NCBI GenBank assembly: GCA_045657265.1
Contig: JAZOSU010000015.1
Coordinates: 12,219 to 76,218 of the forward strand
Length of the DNA stretch: 64,000 nucleotides
DNA from: RGIG9041 sp045657265
GTDB lineage: Bacteria > Bacillota > Clostridia > Oscillospirales > QAKW01
Reading direction: 5' to 3'
The notes under the pieces: model-generated
Told to the model about the DNA's origin: nothing
The model's database searches: none
The model's input: only the letters and a program-made list of their open reading frames with translations
In this document: positions 33,187 to 43,074 of the stretch, piece by piece
Layout: the number at the start of each line of letters is the position of its first letter
How positions within the stretch are numbered: the stretch's first letter is position 1
Made by a program: the position numbers and the translations under genes

Positions 33187-34515
33187 TTATAGACCAAATC
33201 CGCGAAGAAAATTCTTATTTTTCTTTTTGGAGTTTAGTTGCTTAAATAATTTGTTCATCTGTTCAAACTGTTTTAAAAGTCTGTTTACCTGTTCGACAGA
33301 TGTACCGCTTCCTGAAGCAATTCTGCGTCTTCTGGATGCGTTTATTATAGAAGGCTTTTCTCTTTCCTGAACTGTCATTGAAAGGATAATAGCCTCTGTT
33401 TTAGCCATTTGTTTTTCATCAACTGTTGCGCCTTTTAAAGCGTTAGACGCACCGGGAATCATTCCTATCAGATTTTCAAGTGGGCCCATTTGTTTAATTT
33501 GCTTCATCTGATTGAGAAAATCTGTCAAAGTAAAAGCGTTATCACGCATTTTTTGCTCAAGCTCAATTGCTTGTTTTTCATCAAAAGCAGCCTGAGCTTT
33601 GTCAATAAGCGTTAATACGTCACCCATACCTAATATTCTGGATGCCATTCTGTCAGGATAAAAAGGTTCAATATCCGCCATTTTTTCACCAATACCTGCA
33701 AACTTAATTGGCTTTCCGGTAATGTGTTTAACAGATAGAGCAGCGCCACCTCTTGTATCACCGTCAAGTTTTGTAAGTACTACACCGTCAATGTCTAAAA
33801 GTTCGTTAAACTTTTCGGCTATGTTAACAGCATCCTGACCAGTCATTGCATCAACAACTAACAGTATTTCGCTGGGGTTAACTTCTTTTTTTATATCAAT
33901 AAGCTCATTCATAAGCTCATCGTCAATATGAAGACGTCCGGCAGTATCAATAAAAACAATGTCATTGCCGTGTTTTTTTGCATGTTCGATACCTGCTTTT
34001 GCAATTTTAACAGGATTTTTTTCACCGTCAATTTTAAAAACAGGAATATCAACAGATTCACCGACAATACAAAGCTGACTGATAGCAGCAGGACGATATA
34101 CGTCACATGCCACCAATAACGGACGTTTGTTCTGTTTTTTAAAATATCCCGCAAGTTTTCCACAGTGGGTAGTTTTACCTGTACCCTGAAGACCAACCAT
34201 CATAACTATAGTAGGTGGGGAAGAGGAAATTTTAATTTTTGAAACCTCTGAACCCATAAGAGCGGTCAGTTCTTCGTTAACTATTTTAATAACTTGTTGA
34301 GATGGTGTAAGACTTTCAAGAACCTCACTGCCGACACAACGCTCGGAAACAGAAGCGATAAACTCTTTAACAACTTTAAAACTAACGTCAGCTTCAAGCA
34401 AAGCAAGTTTAATTTCTCGCATAGCAACTTTTATGTCGTCGTTCGAAAGTTTACCTTTTCGTTTTAAGTTTTTAAAAGCCTGCGATAATTTATCAGCAAG
34501 TCCTTCAAATGCCAT
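33187..34515 (-). CDS. ffh: Signal recognition particle GTPase Ffh
   Basis: The 442-residue protein binds signal sequences of nascent membrane proteins and SRP RNA. The N domain starts MAFEGLADKLSQAFKNLKRK. The G domain has VGLQGTGKTTHCGKLA near residue 103, DTAGRLHIDDELM near residue 189 and TKLDGDTRGG near residue 247. The methionine-rich M domain carries DFLNQMKQIKQMGPLENLIG near residues 334-353 and RRRRIASGSG. It follows ylxM by 23 bases, the usual operon order. Confidence 0.97.
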   Translation of the reverse strand: MAFEGLADKLSQAFKNLKRKGKLSNDDIKVAMREIKLALLEADVSFKVVKEFIASVSERCVGSEVLESLTPSQQVIKIVNEELTALMGSEVSKIKISSSPPTIVMMVGLQGTGKTTHCGKLAGYFKKQNKRPLLVACDVYRPAAISQLCIVGESVDIPVFKIDGEKNPVKIAKAGIEHAKKHGNDIVFIDTAGRLHIDDELMNELIDIKKEVNPSEILLVVDAMTGQDAVNIAEKFNELLDIDGVVLTKLDGDTRGGAALSVKHITGKPIKFAGIGEKMADIEPFYPDRMASRILGMGDVLTLIDKAQAAFDEKQAIELEQKMRDNAFTLTDFLNQMKQIKQMGPLENLIGMIPGASNALKGATVDEKQMAKTEAIILSMTVQEREKPSIINASRRRRIASGSGTSVEQVNRLLKQFEQMNKLFKQLNSKKKNKNFLRGFGL

Positions 34516-34538
34516 AGTTTCTCCTTAATAACAATAGT

Positions 34539-34910
34539 TTAATCGTTATTATCTGATTTTAAGGTATCTAAAATATTATTGATATCGTCACAGAACTCTG
34601 TTATTTCTTTGGAATAACAATGTCTTGAATTTATATCTTTTATATTTTCGGTAAGATTACCAATTGCTACAATTTTATCATCAAGAGCATGATATTTCTC
34701 GTAAAAACCAAGTTTATCTTCCATTTCGAGAAGAATGGCTTCTCCGCGTTTGATTGCATCTCTGACACCTTGTCTTGTTATTTTTGTGTGTTGTGCAATT
34801 TCGGCAAGAGATAAATCTTCATTATAATATAATTCAATAGCATCAAGCTGTTTGTCTGTCAATATTCCGCCGTAAAAATCAAGTAATAAGGATATTTTTA
34901 AATCTTTCAT
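34539..34910 (-). CDS. ylxM: YlxM-type helix-turn-helix protein (UPF0122)
   Basis: The 123-residue protein is the UPF0122/YlxM regulator of SRP function. It has a sigma-70 region-4-like helix-turn-helix: LLLDFYGGILTDKQLDAIEL then DLSLAEIAQHTKITRQGVRD. It is nearly always encoded directly before ffh. ATG 34910 is chosen because CGGAGA lies about 8 bases upstream; a longer frame from 34955 has no ribosome site. A consensus promoter lies at 34968-34996. Confidence 0.9.
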   Translation of the reverse strand: MKDLKISLLLDFYGGILTDKQLDAIELYYNEDLSLAEIAQHTKITRQGVRDAIKRGEAILLEMEDKLGFYEKYHALDDKIVAIGNLTENIKDINSRHCYSKEITEFCDDINNILDTLKSDNND

Positions 34911-34967
34911 TGATCTTTCTCCGAATAAGATTTTCTTGAAATAGCTGTAAAGCAATAAACTTTACAT

Positions 34968-34996
34968 AGTATACTATATATTGATTGATTTGTCAA
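34968..34996 (-). promoter_or_regulatory. Sigma-A promoter of the ylxM-ffh operon
   Basis: On the minus strand TTGACA (complement of 34991-34996), a 17-base spacer and TATACT (complement of 34968-34973) give a near-consensus promoter upstream of ylxM. Confidence 0.85.
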
Positions 34997-35024
34997 GAGT
35001 TATACTACTTTTTATTAAAATAAA

Positions 35025-35053
35025 ATGACCGTATACAAAATGTATACGGTCAT
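35025..35053 (-). terminator. Terminator of the SLH-protein gene
   Basis: ATGACCGTATACA (35025-35037) pairs with TGTATACGGTCAT (35041-35053). On the minus strand a TTTTATTTTAAT tail follows, so it ends the large SLH gene. Confidence 0.88.
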
Positions 35054-35059
35054 TAAGTA

Positions 35060-38000
35060 TTATTTAACTAAGTATGCTGAATGAAATGATGTAAAGATTG
35101 TTGCTCCTTCAGCTCTGGTTGCAAATGCTTTAGGACTGAAGTTGTTATCTCCTGTACCGTTAACAAGGTTAGCTTGTTGACATTTATAAACTTCTGTTTT
35201 TGCCCAAGTTGCAATATTGTTATCGTCTTTGAAGAGAATTTTTGATGATGTTTCTTCAAGTTTTTCTTTCTTGAACACTTCGTAGTAGTTTACAAGCATT
35301 ACACACATCTGCTCACGTGTAATATTATCATTTGGAGCAAATTTGTTGTCGCCGATACCTGAAACTATCTTGTTGTCAGCTGCCCATTTAACAGCACCTG
35401 TATACCACTGACCTGATTTTACGTCTGTAAATGAAGTTGTTGTGTTATCGTCAACGTCAATTCCTTCAAGGTTTGCAAGTATTCTTACAAACTGTGCTCT
35501 TGTCAGGTTCATTGTGGGTGAAAATGTGGTTTTTGATGTACCTTCAAATATACCGTGTGCTACAGCATATGCGACGTATTTTTCGTACCATGAACCAGCT
35601 TTTACGTCGGTAAATATTTTAGTTGCATCTATATCCACCTCAGGAACTGGTTCAGCGGCCGGATTAGCAGTATCAATCATCAATTTATATACTTTTGAAA
35701 CTTTGCCGTTTTCTGATGTAGCTTTCAAATAAGCAACGTTGCTCTTTTTAGTAAGATAAACTGTATTATTAGCGTATGCTTCTGTGCAAGTAGCATTTTT
35801 ATAAAGCTTATATTTTGTGTTTATGTTTTTGAAAGCCGGATAAACGTTGAATTCTGATGTATTTAATTTTGTATAGAATTCTGTGTTATCATCAGATGGG
35901 TTATACATATTAAATATGTATGAGAGATCAACTGATGATTTATCTTTTACAATTGTCAAAGTATAAGTTTTCTTGTTACCTGATTGTGAAGTGACTTCGA
36001 GAGTTACAGTTTTTTTATTGCCTATGTTGTAGATTACATAAGGTGAATCTGATGTAACTGTTTCGGTTCTTCCTTCATTTTTAACTTTTACTTCTGCGTT
36101 TGTTGAATAATAGGGGATAAGTGTAAATGAAGTTGCATCTACAGGAATTGATGCTTCAAAAGATGTGCTTCCTGTTTTAACAGCACCATCTATTGCGGTT
36201 ATATCAGCAAGTGTATTTACACCCTGTTTTACTGAAAAATTATATGTTGTTTTTACTTTGCCGTCTTCAGATGTAACTTCAATATACTTAACTGTTGGTT
36301 TTGTTGTGATGCCTGTAATCTTAGTTACCAAGAATTCTTCAGTTTTTGCTGAATTGTTGTAAATTTTAACCGTAGCTCCTTCTGATGTGTTAAGATTTTT
36401 AAGAAGGAGAGAAGTTGTTCCGATGGGAACAATTGCTGTTATGTTTTTGTCTGAAATCGTATGATTGTCAAAGTTTATAATTTTTGCTTCATTTGAAAGC
36501 TGTTTGGTTATTGTAGCTTTATATGTGTGAACCACTGTGTCTTTGTATGAAGCAATTTTAATATAAAATTCATTTACTTTTTTATCAATTACAACAGGTT
36601 CTTCAACTTTATACAAGCAGTTAGGATCAGAGTAGATTCCATATGAAGCTTGTTTTGTTTCAAGTTTGATGCCAAAATTGTAGGTTGATGTACCTGCAGC
36701 AACTGTATCAGTGTATGTGAATTTTTTAGAATCAATTTTACCTGGGCCGTTGATCGAATATTTAAGTTCGGTTTTGTACTCTTCAGATGCATTTACAAGC
36801 TCTGTCATTTCGTAATCCGCAAAGTAAGAATCGCAAGTGATTAATCCTTTTTGAGATGAGGTATAGTATGTCATCTTAATGCCTGGTGTTGATTTATCAA
36901 ATACACCGCCTTCAAAGTTACCGCCAACTTTTGTTGAATTGTCAAGGTCACAAGCGTAGTTTTTACTGTAATCCCAACAGGTTTTAGGGGAAACATTACG
37001 CATATCTACAACTTTGTATGGTCCGATAAAACGGTTGTATTTAATTGTAACATCAGATACAACATCAATGTTAGCAAGTTTTTCACCGGAGAGATTTGAG
37101 CCATCAGTCGCACCTGTAAACCAAGCGGCAGCACCTGGCATTGGTGAATGAGCTGCATAAGTAGAGATGATAGTGTTATTTGTAAGAGTTAAGCTATCTC
37201 TTTTACTATTGAATCTTATACCAATAACACCATATTCGTATTGGGAAGGTTGGTAAAAAATGTTGTTGTGGAATGTAACTTTGTTAAATTCTCTTTCGGG
37301 AGAATCAGTTTGTTTGTTAGAAACAAGAACTACAGCGGTTGATGGTGTACATTTATAGAAACATGAATTTCTTATATCAAGTGTAAAGTTCTGACCCTTA
37401 GGGGCTGTAAGCTCAGGACTTGAGATTTTATTTTTTATACCCGCAAAATAAAGTCCGTCAATACGGAGAGATTCCATATAAGTACCTACAAGGAATGCAC
37501 TGTTGAGGTTTTCCATTCTGATGTTGGTAAGACGAACATCTTTGTGGTTTTTAGAAAATTTATTACTGTTTCCGCCAAAGTGGAAAACATCTGAAGTAGT
37601 TCTTACAAGCTCTTCTCCGTTTGGTCCTTTTTCTTTGTATTCTGCAGCACCTGCGTTGTTTATCAAAATATTTTTAAGAGAAGATGTTGTATAGGTTTCA
37701 AGGTTTTCGCCCATATCTGAATAAGCAGAACCTTCACCAAGAGTAATACCGTCGATATCAAGTGAAACATTTACGGCGTTAGTCGAAATGTAAATAACGC
37801 AGTTTTCAAATGTTGTTTCCTGATCGGGATTAGCTCTTTCGGGGTTGAGTTCCCAACCTTTTTCTGGGTTTTCGTACTGAGGTATATTTGGGTTAATTCC
37901 GTATTTTGCACCAAGAACAACTGCTGATTCAGTAAAGCATAAGTTTTCGGTGTATACACCAGCTGGTAAGAGAATTGTAGGAACAGCATCAGCGATTTTA

Positions 38001-39805
38001 AATAAGTCATCAAGATTTGAAAAGATGGTTTTTCCTACAATAAATTTATAAGTCGCACCGTTCCAATCTTTGCAAACTTCAGAACCTATTTTGTTTTTTG
38101 CAACCTCAGGTGAATACATATATGTATTTTTCTGATTGAAGGCAGTTGCATATTTAGGATTGTATGTTGATACGTACAGTTCATAAATAAATTTGTAGTT
38201 AGGTGCTTTGTTTGAAATACCTACAACATAAAATACATTTTTGTCACTACCTGTATAAAGGTTATCGGAATTTATGCTTTTAACTTCTTTAGTTAAAGAT
38301 GCATCTGAATAAACTGAATATTCAGTAGAGTTATCTGCGGCTTTAATATTGAAGTTAAGTTTTGTGTTTTGTGGTAAAGTAACATGTATTGTTTTAAAAG
38401 TGTTATCTACATCATAATCAGTTGTTCCAAGATTGTTTATATAATAATTTGAACTTGGAACTTCCATCTTTTCGTCAATCCAGAAATAAGATACTTTTAT
38501 ATTATTGTAACTTGAGGGAGAAGGGTAGATGGGATCAATTTGTTTTCCGTCAGCTGTTGCAAAGTAGTTGGCGGTAAAATCAAAGGTGGTTTGTTTTAAA
38601 AGACCTGTTGTATCATTTAAAACAGGGTATCCTACAAATTTACAAGAATTAACTTTTATTGCATCTATAATCGCTGATGTTGTAGCAGTGCCTTTGCAAT
38701 TAATTACAAAAGGAGATGCAGAGTGATCTCTGTTTGCGATAAATTCACAGTCATGTACGTTGAATTTATTTTTTGACTCTGACAAAACATATGTGATAGA
38801 AGGTGCGGTTGCATTGTTTATGTTGTCATCATTTGCAGGACCGTCGATAAATTTTGTTCCTGAAATTTCAAAATTTGTAGATGTTCTGGTAGTTGAATCT
38901 TTTTGAGAGTTGTTTACACGAAGAACACCCTGCTCAGTAACATTATTATAAAACATAGAATCTTTGATTATATAGTTGGGTGAAGTTCCTGTAATGGCAT
39001 CAATATTACCCAACATAGGAGCAGTTGAATCTCCGTAATATGAATTTGAAATATTAAGATTAGCTATGTAGTTACCTATGAAATTAACATTGATTTTTTT
39101 GGCACGGATATTTTCAAAAGTAATGTTTGTGTTTTTAGCAACAGCTTTTTGAAAGTTGAATATACTTGAAAGTGTATCCAAACCGTATTTAGGAGCTGAT
39201 AAATTATCAAATACAGAGTTTCTGACAATTACAGAAGTGCCTGTTTGAGCGAGGCCTGTATCAATGTAAGAAAATCCATTGATAAATTTAATGCCGTCAA
39301 AAACAACCTCGATGTCACTTGCAACATATTTATCGATTTCAACCTGACAAGCAATTGTGGTAAAACGACGTAATTCAAGATTGTCACCCCAAGGTGAATT
39401 ATCACCATTATCAACGTTAGGATTAAGACCTGCATTGGTACCTAAAATTGTAACATCCTGCGTAAGCATCATCTTTGTTGAGTAAACACCGGGACAAAGG
39501 ATGATTACCGGATTTTTAAGTTTAATTTCGATACAATATTTGTAAGCATCGTCAAAGCTTACAAAGTGAGTCTGCTCATCAAATTTTTCTTTGATAAGCT
39601 TATTTCTGAAATAATACTCAACAGAATCACCGGTTTTCTTGTTAGCCCATTCTGAGTTAACAACAATTGAATCTATTGCAGCTTTTTCGTAGTAATTCTC
39701 GCTTGGAGTGTCATTTATAGCGGCTGATGAAAACACAGTCATCATCGATACTAACATGAGCACAGATAAAAGCATAGAAATAATTCGATTGGTTGTTTGC
39801 TTCAT
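35060..39805 (-). CDS. Giant SLH-domain surface protein with duplicated beta-helix
   Basis: The 1581-residue secreted protein has a signal peptide (basic MKQTTNR, then a hydrophobic stretch ending near VFSSAAIND). Two long homologous parallel beta-helix-like halves follow: PGVYSTKMMLTQDVTILGTN early on and PAGVYTENLCFTESAVVLGA later, each followed by right-handed-helix-like turns. Next come cadherin-like/beta-sandwich repeats ending in YTFSVKQG and YTLTIVKDK, and three C-terminal SLH domains (about residues 1390-1581; e.g. FTDVKAGSWYEKYVAYAVAH) that anchor to cell-wall polymers. ATG 39805 is preferred over an upstream frame because GAGGAAG precedes it. It is divergent from a D,D-carboxypeptidase gene. 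Ligand or enzymatic role is unknown. Confidence 0.85.
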   Translation of the reverse strand: MKQTTNRIISMLLSVLMLVSMMTVFSSAAINDTPSENYYEKAAIDSIVVNSEWANKKTGDSVEYYFRNKLIKEKFDEQTHFVSFDDAYKYCIEIKLKNPVIILCPGVYSTKMMLTQDVTILGTNAGLNPNVDNGDNSPWGDNLELRRFTTIACQVEIDKYVASDIEVVFDGIKFINGFSYIDTGLAQTGTSVIVRNSVFDNLSAPKYGLDTLSSIFNFQKAVAKNTNITFENIRAKKINVNFIGNYIANLNISNSYYGDSTAPMLGNIDAITGTSPNYIIKDSMFYNNVTEQGVLRVNNSQKDSTTRTSTNFEISGTKFIDGPANDDNINNATAPSITYVLSESKNKFNVHDCEFIANRDHSASPFVINCKGTATTSAIIDAIKVNSCKFVGYPVLNDTTGLLKQTTFDFTANYFATADGKQIDPIYPSPSSYNNIKVSYFWIDEKMEVPSSNYYINNLGTTDYDVDNTFKTIHVTLPQNTKLNFNIKAADNSTEYSVYSDASLTKEVKSINSDNLYTGSDKNVFYVVGISNKAPNYKFIYELYVSTYNPKYATAFNQKNTYMYSPEVAKNKIGSEVCKDWNGATYKFIVGKTIFSNLDDLFKIADAVPTILLPAGVYTENLCFTESAVVLGAKYGINPNIPQYENPEKGWELNPERANPDQETTFENCVIYISTNAVNVSLDIDGITLGEGSAYSDMGENLETYTTSSLKNILINNAGAAEYKEKGPNGEELVRTTSDVFHFGGNSNKFSKNHKDVRLTNIRMENLNSAFLVGTYMESLRIDGLYFAGIKNKISSPELTAPKGQNFTLDIRNSCFYKCTPSTAVVLVSNKQTDSPEREFNKVTFHNNIFYQPSQYEYGVIGIRFNSKRDSLTLTNNTIISTYAAHSPMPGAAAWFTGATDGSNLSGEKLANIDVVSDVTIKYNRFIGPYKVVDMRNVSPKTCWDYSKNYACDLDNSTKVGGNFEGGVFDKSTPGIKMTYYTSSQKGLITCDSYFADYEMTELVNASEEYKTELKYSINGPGKIDSKKFTYTDTVAAGTSTYNFGIKLETKQASYGIYSDPNCLYKVEEPVVIDKKVNEFYIKIASYKDTVVHTYKATITKQLSNEAKIINFDNHTISDKNITAIVPIGTTSLLLKNLNTSEGATVKIYNNSAKTEEFLVTKITGITTKPTVKYIEVTSEDGKVKTTYNFSVKQGVNTLADITAIDGAVKTGSTSFEASIPVDATSFTLIPYYSTNAEVKVKNEGRTETVTSDSPYVIYNIGNKKTVTLEVTSQSGNKKTYTLTIVKDKSSVDLSYIFNMYNPSDDNTEFYTKLNTSEFNVYPAFKNINTKYKLYKNATCTEAYANNTVYLTKKSNVAYLKATSENGKVSKVYKLMIDTANPAAEPVPEVDIDATKIFTDVKAGSWYEKYVAYAVAHGIFEGTSKTTFSPTMNLTRAQFVRILANLEGIDVDDNTTTSFTDVKSGQWYTGAVKWAADNKIVSGIGDNKFAPNDNITREQMCVMLVNYYEVFKKEKLEETSSKILFKDDNNIATWAKTEVYKCQQANLVNGTGDNNFSPKAFATRAEGATIFTSFHSAYLVK

Positions 39806-39893
39806 AACTTTCTTCCTCTCTGTTAAAAAAAGTTTTATATTAATATATAATAACACAAAAATATTATAACAAACTTAAATAACAAAAGGCATA

Positions 39894-39925
39894 ACTTTAT
39901 GTTGCACAAACACCACTTTATGTTG
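39894..39925. promoter_or_regulatory. Paired 11-bp direct repeat, possible operator
   Basis: ACTTTATGTTG occurs at 39894-39904 and 39915-39925. The copies start 21 bases apart, two helical turns. They lie in the 210-base gap between the divergent SLH-protein and carboxypeptidase genes. On the minus strand they are upstream of a TATAAT box for the SLH gene, where an activator would bind. Confidence 0.5.
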
Positions 39926-40015
39926 TTTAAATTTAAGCGTTCTTATCGTTAATGTGGTATGAAAATCACTTGATTAACATATATTGGAAACACAAACGTA
40001 AAAGGGGATAAAACT

Positions 40016-41149
40016 ATGAAAAAAACACTTCTGGTAATAATGGTGATATCATTAATTTTTTCATCTGTTATTTATGTAAAAGCAGAACAAGCTCCACTTT
40101 CGGTAGAAGCTCCAAGTGCTATACTTGTTGAAAAAACAACTGGAAAAGTATTGTTTGAAAAAAATCCCGATCAACAAATGAGACCGGCATCAGTAACTAA
40201 AATTATGACTTTGATTTTAATTATGGAAGCTATCTCAAAAGGTCAATTTGGTTATGATGATATAGTGACAGCATCTGCATATTCAACGTCAATGGGCGGT
40301 TCACAGGTATATCTTAAAGAAGGCGAACAAATGACTGTTGATGAAATGATTAAATGTATTGTGGTTGCATCTGCAAATGACGTATGTGTTGCTATGGCAG
40401 AGTTTGTAAGCGGTTCGGTTGAAGAATTTGTTTCCCGTATGAATGAAAAAGCAAAGGAATTGGGTATGACAAAAACAAATTTCAAAAACTGTACAGGACT
40501 GGAAGCGGAAGGGCATCTAACAACAGCAAGAGATATTTCAATAATGTCAAGGGAACTTTTAAAATATAATGATATAAAAAAATATACAACTATATGGATG
40601 GATACTATCAGAAACGGAGAATTCGGACTTACAAACACTAATAAGTTAATTAGGTTTTATGACGGTGCAACAGGGCTTAAAACCGGTTATACAAGTGAAT
40701 CTAAGTACTGCATTTCCGCAACTGCACAAAAAGGAGGAATGGAACTTATTGCTGTTGTTATGGCGGCTGAAACAGTAGATAAAAGAACAGCTGATGCAAA
40801 AACTCTGCTCAATTACGGATTTGCTAAATTCACGCTTTATTCAATAAATAATTTGAAAATTGAGCCTGTGAAAGTTCTGAAAGGAAAAGAAGATTACATA
40901 CAACCTGTAATGAAAAACAATGCAAGTTTAGTTGTAGAAAAAGGAAGCGAGAATAATATAAAGTGTGATGTGAAAATGTGTCAAGATGTCTTAGCTCCTG
41001 TATGTGAAGGACAAAAGCTTGGGGAGGTTATTGTAAGTTCAAATGATAAAGAATTAACACGAATTGAAATTGTTTCTGAAAAAAATGTAGAAAAAAACGG
41101 ATTATTTGATGTTTTTTTTGATTTACTCAGTTATTTTTTGATAGTTTAG
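40016..41149 (+). CDS. D-alanyl-D-alanine carboxypeptidase (S11, DacF-like)
   Basis: The 377-residue penicillin-binding protein trims the terminal D-Ala from peptidoglycan stem peptides outside the membrane. It has an N-terminal signal peptide (residues 1-23) and the active-site motifs ASVTKIMT (SxxK) near residue 61, VVASANDV (SxN) near residue 118 and GLKTGYTSES (KTG) near residue 220. The C-terminal PBP5-like domain follows, ending in a hydrophobic amphipathic anchor (FDVFFDLLSYFLIV). In spore formers DacF-type enzymes act in the forespore, but a vegetative DacA role is equally possible. Confidence 0.9.
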   Translation: MKKTLLVIMVISLIFSSVIYVKAEQAPLSVEAPSAILVEKTTGKVLFEKNPDQQMRPASVTKIMTLILIMEAISKGQFGYDDIVTASAYSTSMGGSQVYLKEGEQMTVDEMIKCIVVASANDVCVAMAEFVSGSVEEFVSRMNEKAKELGMTKTNFKNCTGLEAEGHLTTARDISIMSRELLKYNDIKKYTTIWMDTIRNGEFGLTNTNKLIRFYDGATGLKTGYTSESKYCISATAQKGGMELIAVVMAAETVDKRTADAKTLLNYGFAKFTLYSINNLKIEPVKVLKGKEDYIQPVMKNNASLVVEKGSENNIKCDVKMCQDVLAPVCEGQKLGEVIVSSNDKELTRIEIVSEKNVEKNGLFDVFFDLLSYFLIV

Positions 41150-41151
41150 TC

Positions 41152-41180
41152 TTGAATATGTTTTGATAATGTGTTATGAT
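41152..41180 (+). promoter_or_regulatory. Sigma-A promoter of pgi
   Basis: TTGAAT (41152-41157), a 17-base spacer and TATGAT (41175-41180) precede GAAGGAG and the pgi ATG 41207. Confidence 0.78.
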
Positions 41181-41206
41181 ACATACAAATAGAAGGAGTT
41201 TGGAAA

Positions 41207-42541
41207 ATGGCAATTAAAGTAAATAGACAATATCTTGATTCATTTATTAATGAATATGAAAGAGACTATCTTCGCCCGTATGTAGAAGTAGCTCATAATC
41301 AGTTACATTCAAAAAAAGGAGCAGGAAATGATTTTCTCGGTTGGCTTGATCTTCCGCTTAACTATGATAGGGAAGAATTTGCAAGAATTAAATTAGCAGC
41401 TGAAAAAATCAAAAATAATTCAGATGTACTTGTTGTAATAGGTATAGGTGGTTCTTATCTTGGTGCCCGTGCTGCAATAGAATTCGTACATTCTCAGCTT
41501 TATAACAATCTTGCTAAGGATACACCGGAAATATACTTTGCAGGTAACAACATTAGTTCAACATACCTTAATGATATTATTACTCTCTGTAAGGATAGAG
41601 ATTTTTCTATTAACGTAATATCAAAATCAGGTACAACAACAGAACCTGCTATCGCATTCAGAATTTTTAAAGAGCTTGCAGAGCAGAAATATGGTGTTGA
41701 TGGTGCGAAGGATCACATTTTTGTTACCACAGATAAATCACGCGGTACACTCAAAGCACTTGCTGATGAACAGGGATATGAAACATTTGTTGTTCCGGAT
41801 GACGTAGGCGGTAGATTTTCAGTTCTTACAGCAGTAGGTCTTCTTCCTATAGCTGTATCAGGAGCTGATATTGATGAAATGATGCGCGGAGCAGAAGAAG
41901 CAAGACGTGATTTTCTTACTGATGAAAATGAGTGCTATAAATATGCAGTAGACAGAAATATTCTTCTCAGAAAAAATAAAAACATTGAAATGCTTATCAC
42001 TTATGATCCTTGCGCAGTATATTTTGGTGAATGGTTCAAACAGCTTTACGGTGAGAGCGAAGGCAAAGATAATAAAGGTATTTTCCCGTCATCTGCAACA
42101 TTTTCTACAGACTTGCATTCCCTTGGACAATATATACAGGACGGTAATCGTTGTGTATTTGAAACAGTTCTTAATGCAAAGAATGTAAAGAAAGATATCG
42201 TTATAGGCGAAGTGGAAGGAAATATTGACGGACTTAACTTCCTTTCAGGTAAAACAGTTCAGTATGTTAACGAAAATGCCTTCTTAGGAACAGTTCTTGC
42301 TCATAAGGACGGAGGTGTTCCAAACATCATAATTGAGTTTGATAATTATGATGAATACAATTTCGGCTATCTTGTATACTTCTTTGAAAAAGCTTGTGCA
42401 ATATCAGGATATCTTCTTGGTGTTAATCCTTTTGATCAGCCTGGTGTTGAAGCCTATAAAAAGAATATGTTTGCTCTTTTAGGTAAACCCGGTTACGAGA
42501 AAGAAACTGAAGAAATCAATAAAAAAATTGGCAGAAACTAA
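41207..42541 (+). CDS. pgi: Glucose-6-phosphate isomerase
   Basis: The 444-residue enzyme interconverts glucose-6-phosphate and fructose-6-phosphate. Family motifs are VIGIGGSYLGARAAIEFVHS near residues 78-97, SKSGTTTEPAIAFRIF near residue 143, DDVGGRFSVLTAVGLLPIAV near residues 199-218 and the sugar-phosphate region GNRCVFETVLN. Size fits the shorter Firmicute type. A small stem TTCCC/GGGAA (42554-42568) follows the stop and may be a weak terminator. Confidence 0.96.
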   Translation: MAIKVNRQYLDSFINEYERDYLRPYVEVAHNQLHSKKGAGNDFLGWLDLPLNYDREEFARIKLAAEKIKNNSDVLVVIGIGGSYLGARAAIEFVHSQLYNNLAKDTPEIYFAGNNISSTYLNDIITLCKDRDFSINVISKSGTTTEPAIAFRIFKELAEQKYGVDGAKDHIFVTTDKSRGTLKALADEQGYETFVVPDDVGGRFSVLTAVGLLPIAVSGADIDEMMRGAEEARRDFLTDENECYKYAVDRNILLRKNKNIEMLITYDPCAVYFGEWFKQLYGESEGKDNKGIFPSSATFSTDLHSLGQYIQDGNRCVFETVLNAKNVKKDIVIGEVEGNIDGLNFLSGKTVQYVNENAFLGTVLAHKDGGVPNIIIEFDNYDEYNFGYLVYFFEKACAISGYLLGVNPFDQPGVEAYKKNMFALLGKPGYEKETEEINKKIGRN

Positions 42542-42615
42542 TTTTGTCTTGTTTTCCCTTCATGGGAATTTAAGTATATTACATTTGCCGCAGTAAGCGG
42601 CGGAAGGAGTTCATT

Positions 42616-43020
42616 ATGATAAAAGTAATTATCGGAACAAAAGGCACAGGAAAAACCAAAAGATTAATAGAAATGGTTAATACCGCAGCAAAAACAGACA
42701 ATGGTCACGTTGTTTGTCTCGAATATGGTGACGGTTTAAAATATGATATTTCATCACAGGTTAGACTTATAAATACTAAAGATTATAACATAAGCGGTTT
42801 TGATGCATTCGGTGGATTTATTAAAGGTCTTTTTGCCAGCAACTATGATATTTCTACTCTTTTCGTAGACGGCGCACTGAAAATCACAGGTAATGACCTT
42901 GAAAAATTAGGTGAAACACTTGCTGATGTTGATAAAATTGCAGGCGATGCTTCTATAGTTGTTCTTGTATCAGCAGCTCAGGACGATGCTCCCGAATCAG
43001 TGAAAAAATACATAATCTAA
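42616..43020 (+). CDS. Small P-loop protein, unknown function
   Basis: The 134-residue protein has a Walker A motif at the very start, KVIIGTKGTGKTKRLIEMVN (residues 3-22). It also has a Walker B-like hydrophobic strand (DISTLFVDGALKI) and ends in ASIVVLVSAAQDDAPESVKK. It looks like a minimal P-loop fold; similar clostridial proteins are listed only as ATP-binding proteins. A GCCGC/GCGGC stem (42587-42601) sits just before its GGAAGGAG ribosome site. A strong terminator follows at 43041. Confidence 0.75.
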   Translation: MIKVIIGTKGTGKTKRLIEMVNTAAKTDNGHVVCLEYGDGLKYDISSQVRLINTKDYNISGFDAFGGFIKGLFASNYDISTLFVDGALKITGNDLEKLGETLADVDKIAGDASIVVLVSAAQDDAPESVKKYII

Positions 43021-43040
43021 TTAATTAAAATAAAATTAAG

Positions 43041-43070
43041 AAAACCCACGGTTTAAACCGTGGGTTTTTT
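43041..43070. terminator. Bidirectional palindromic terminator
   Basis: AAAACCCACGGTTT (43041-43054) and AAACCGTGGGTTTT (43055-43068) are perfect complements followed by T residues. It serves the converging P-loop and DUF1015 genes. Confidence 0.9.
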
Positions 43071-43074
43071 GTTG

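Noticed and set aside
42587..42601. GCCGC/GCGGC stem before the small P-loop gene as a riboswitch
   Set aside because: Too short and without any aptamer motif; it leaves the GGAAGGAG site free.
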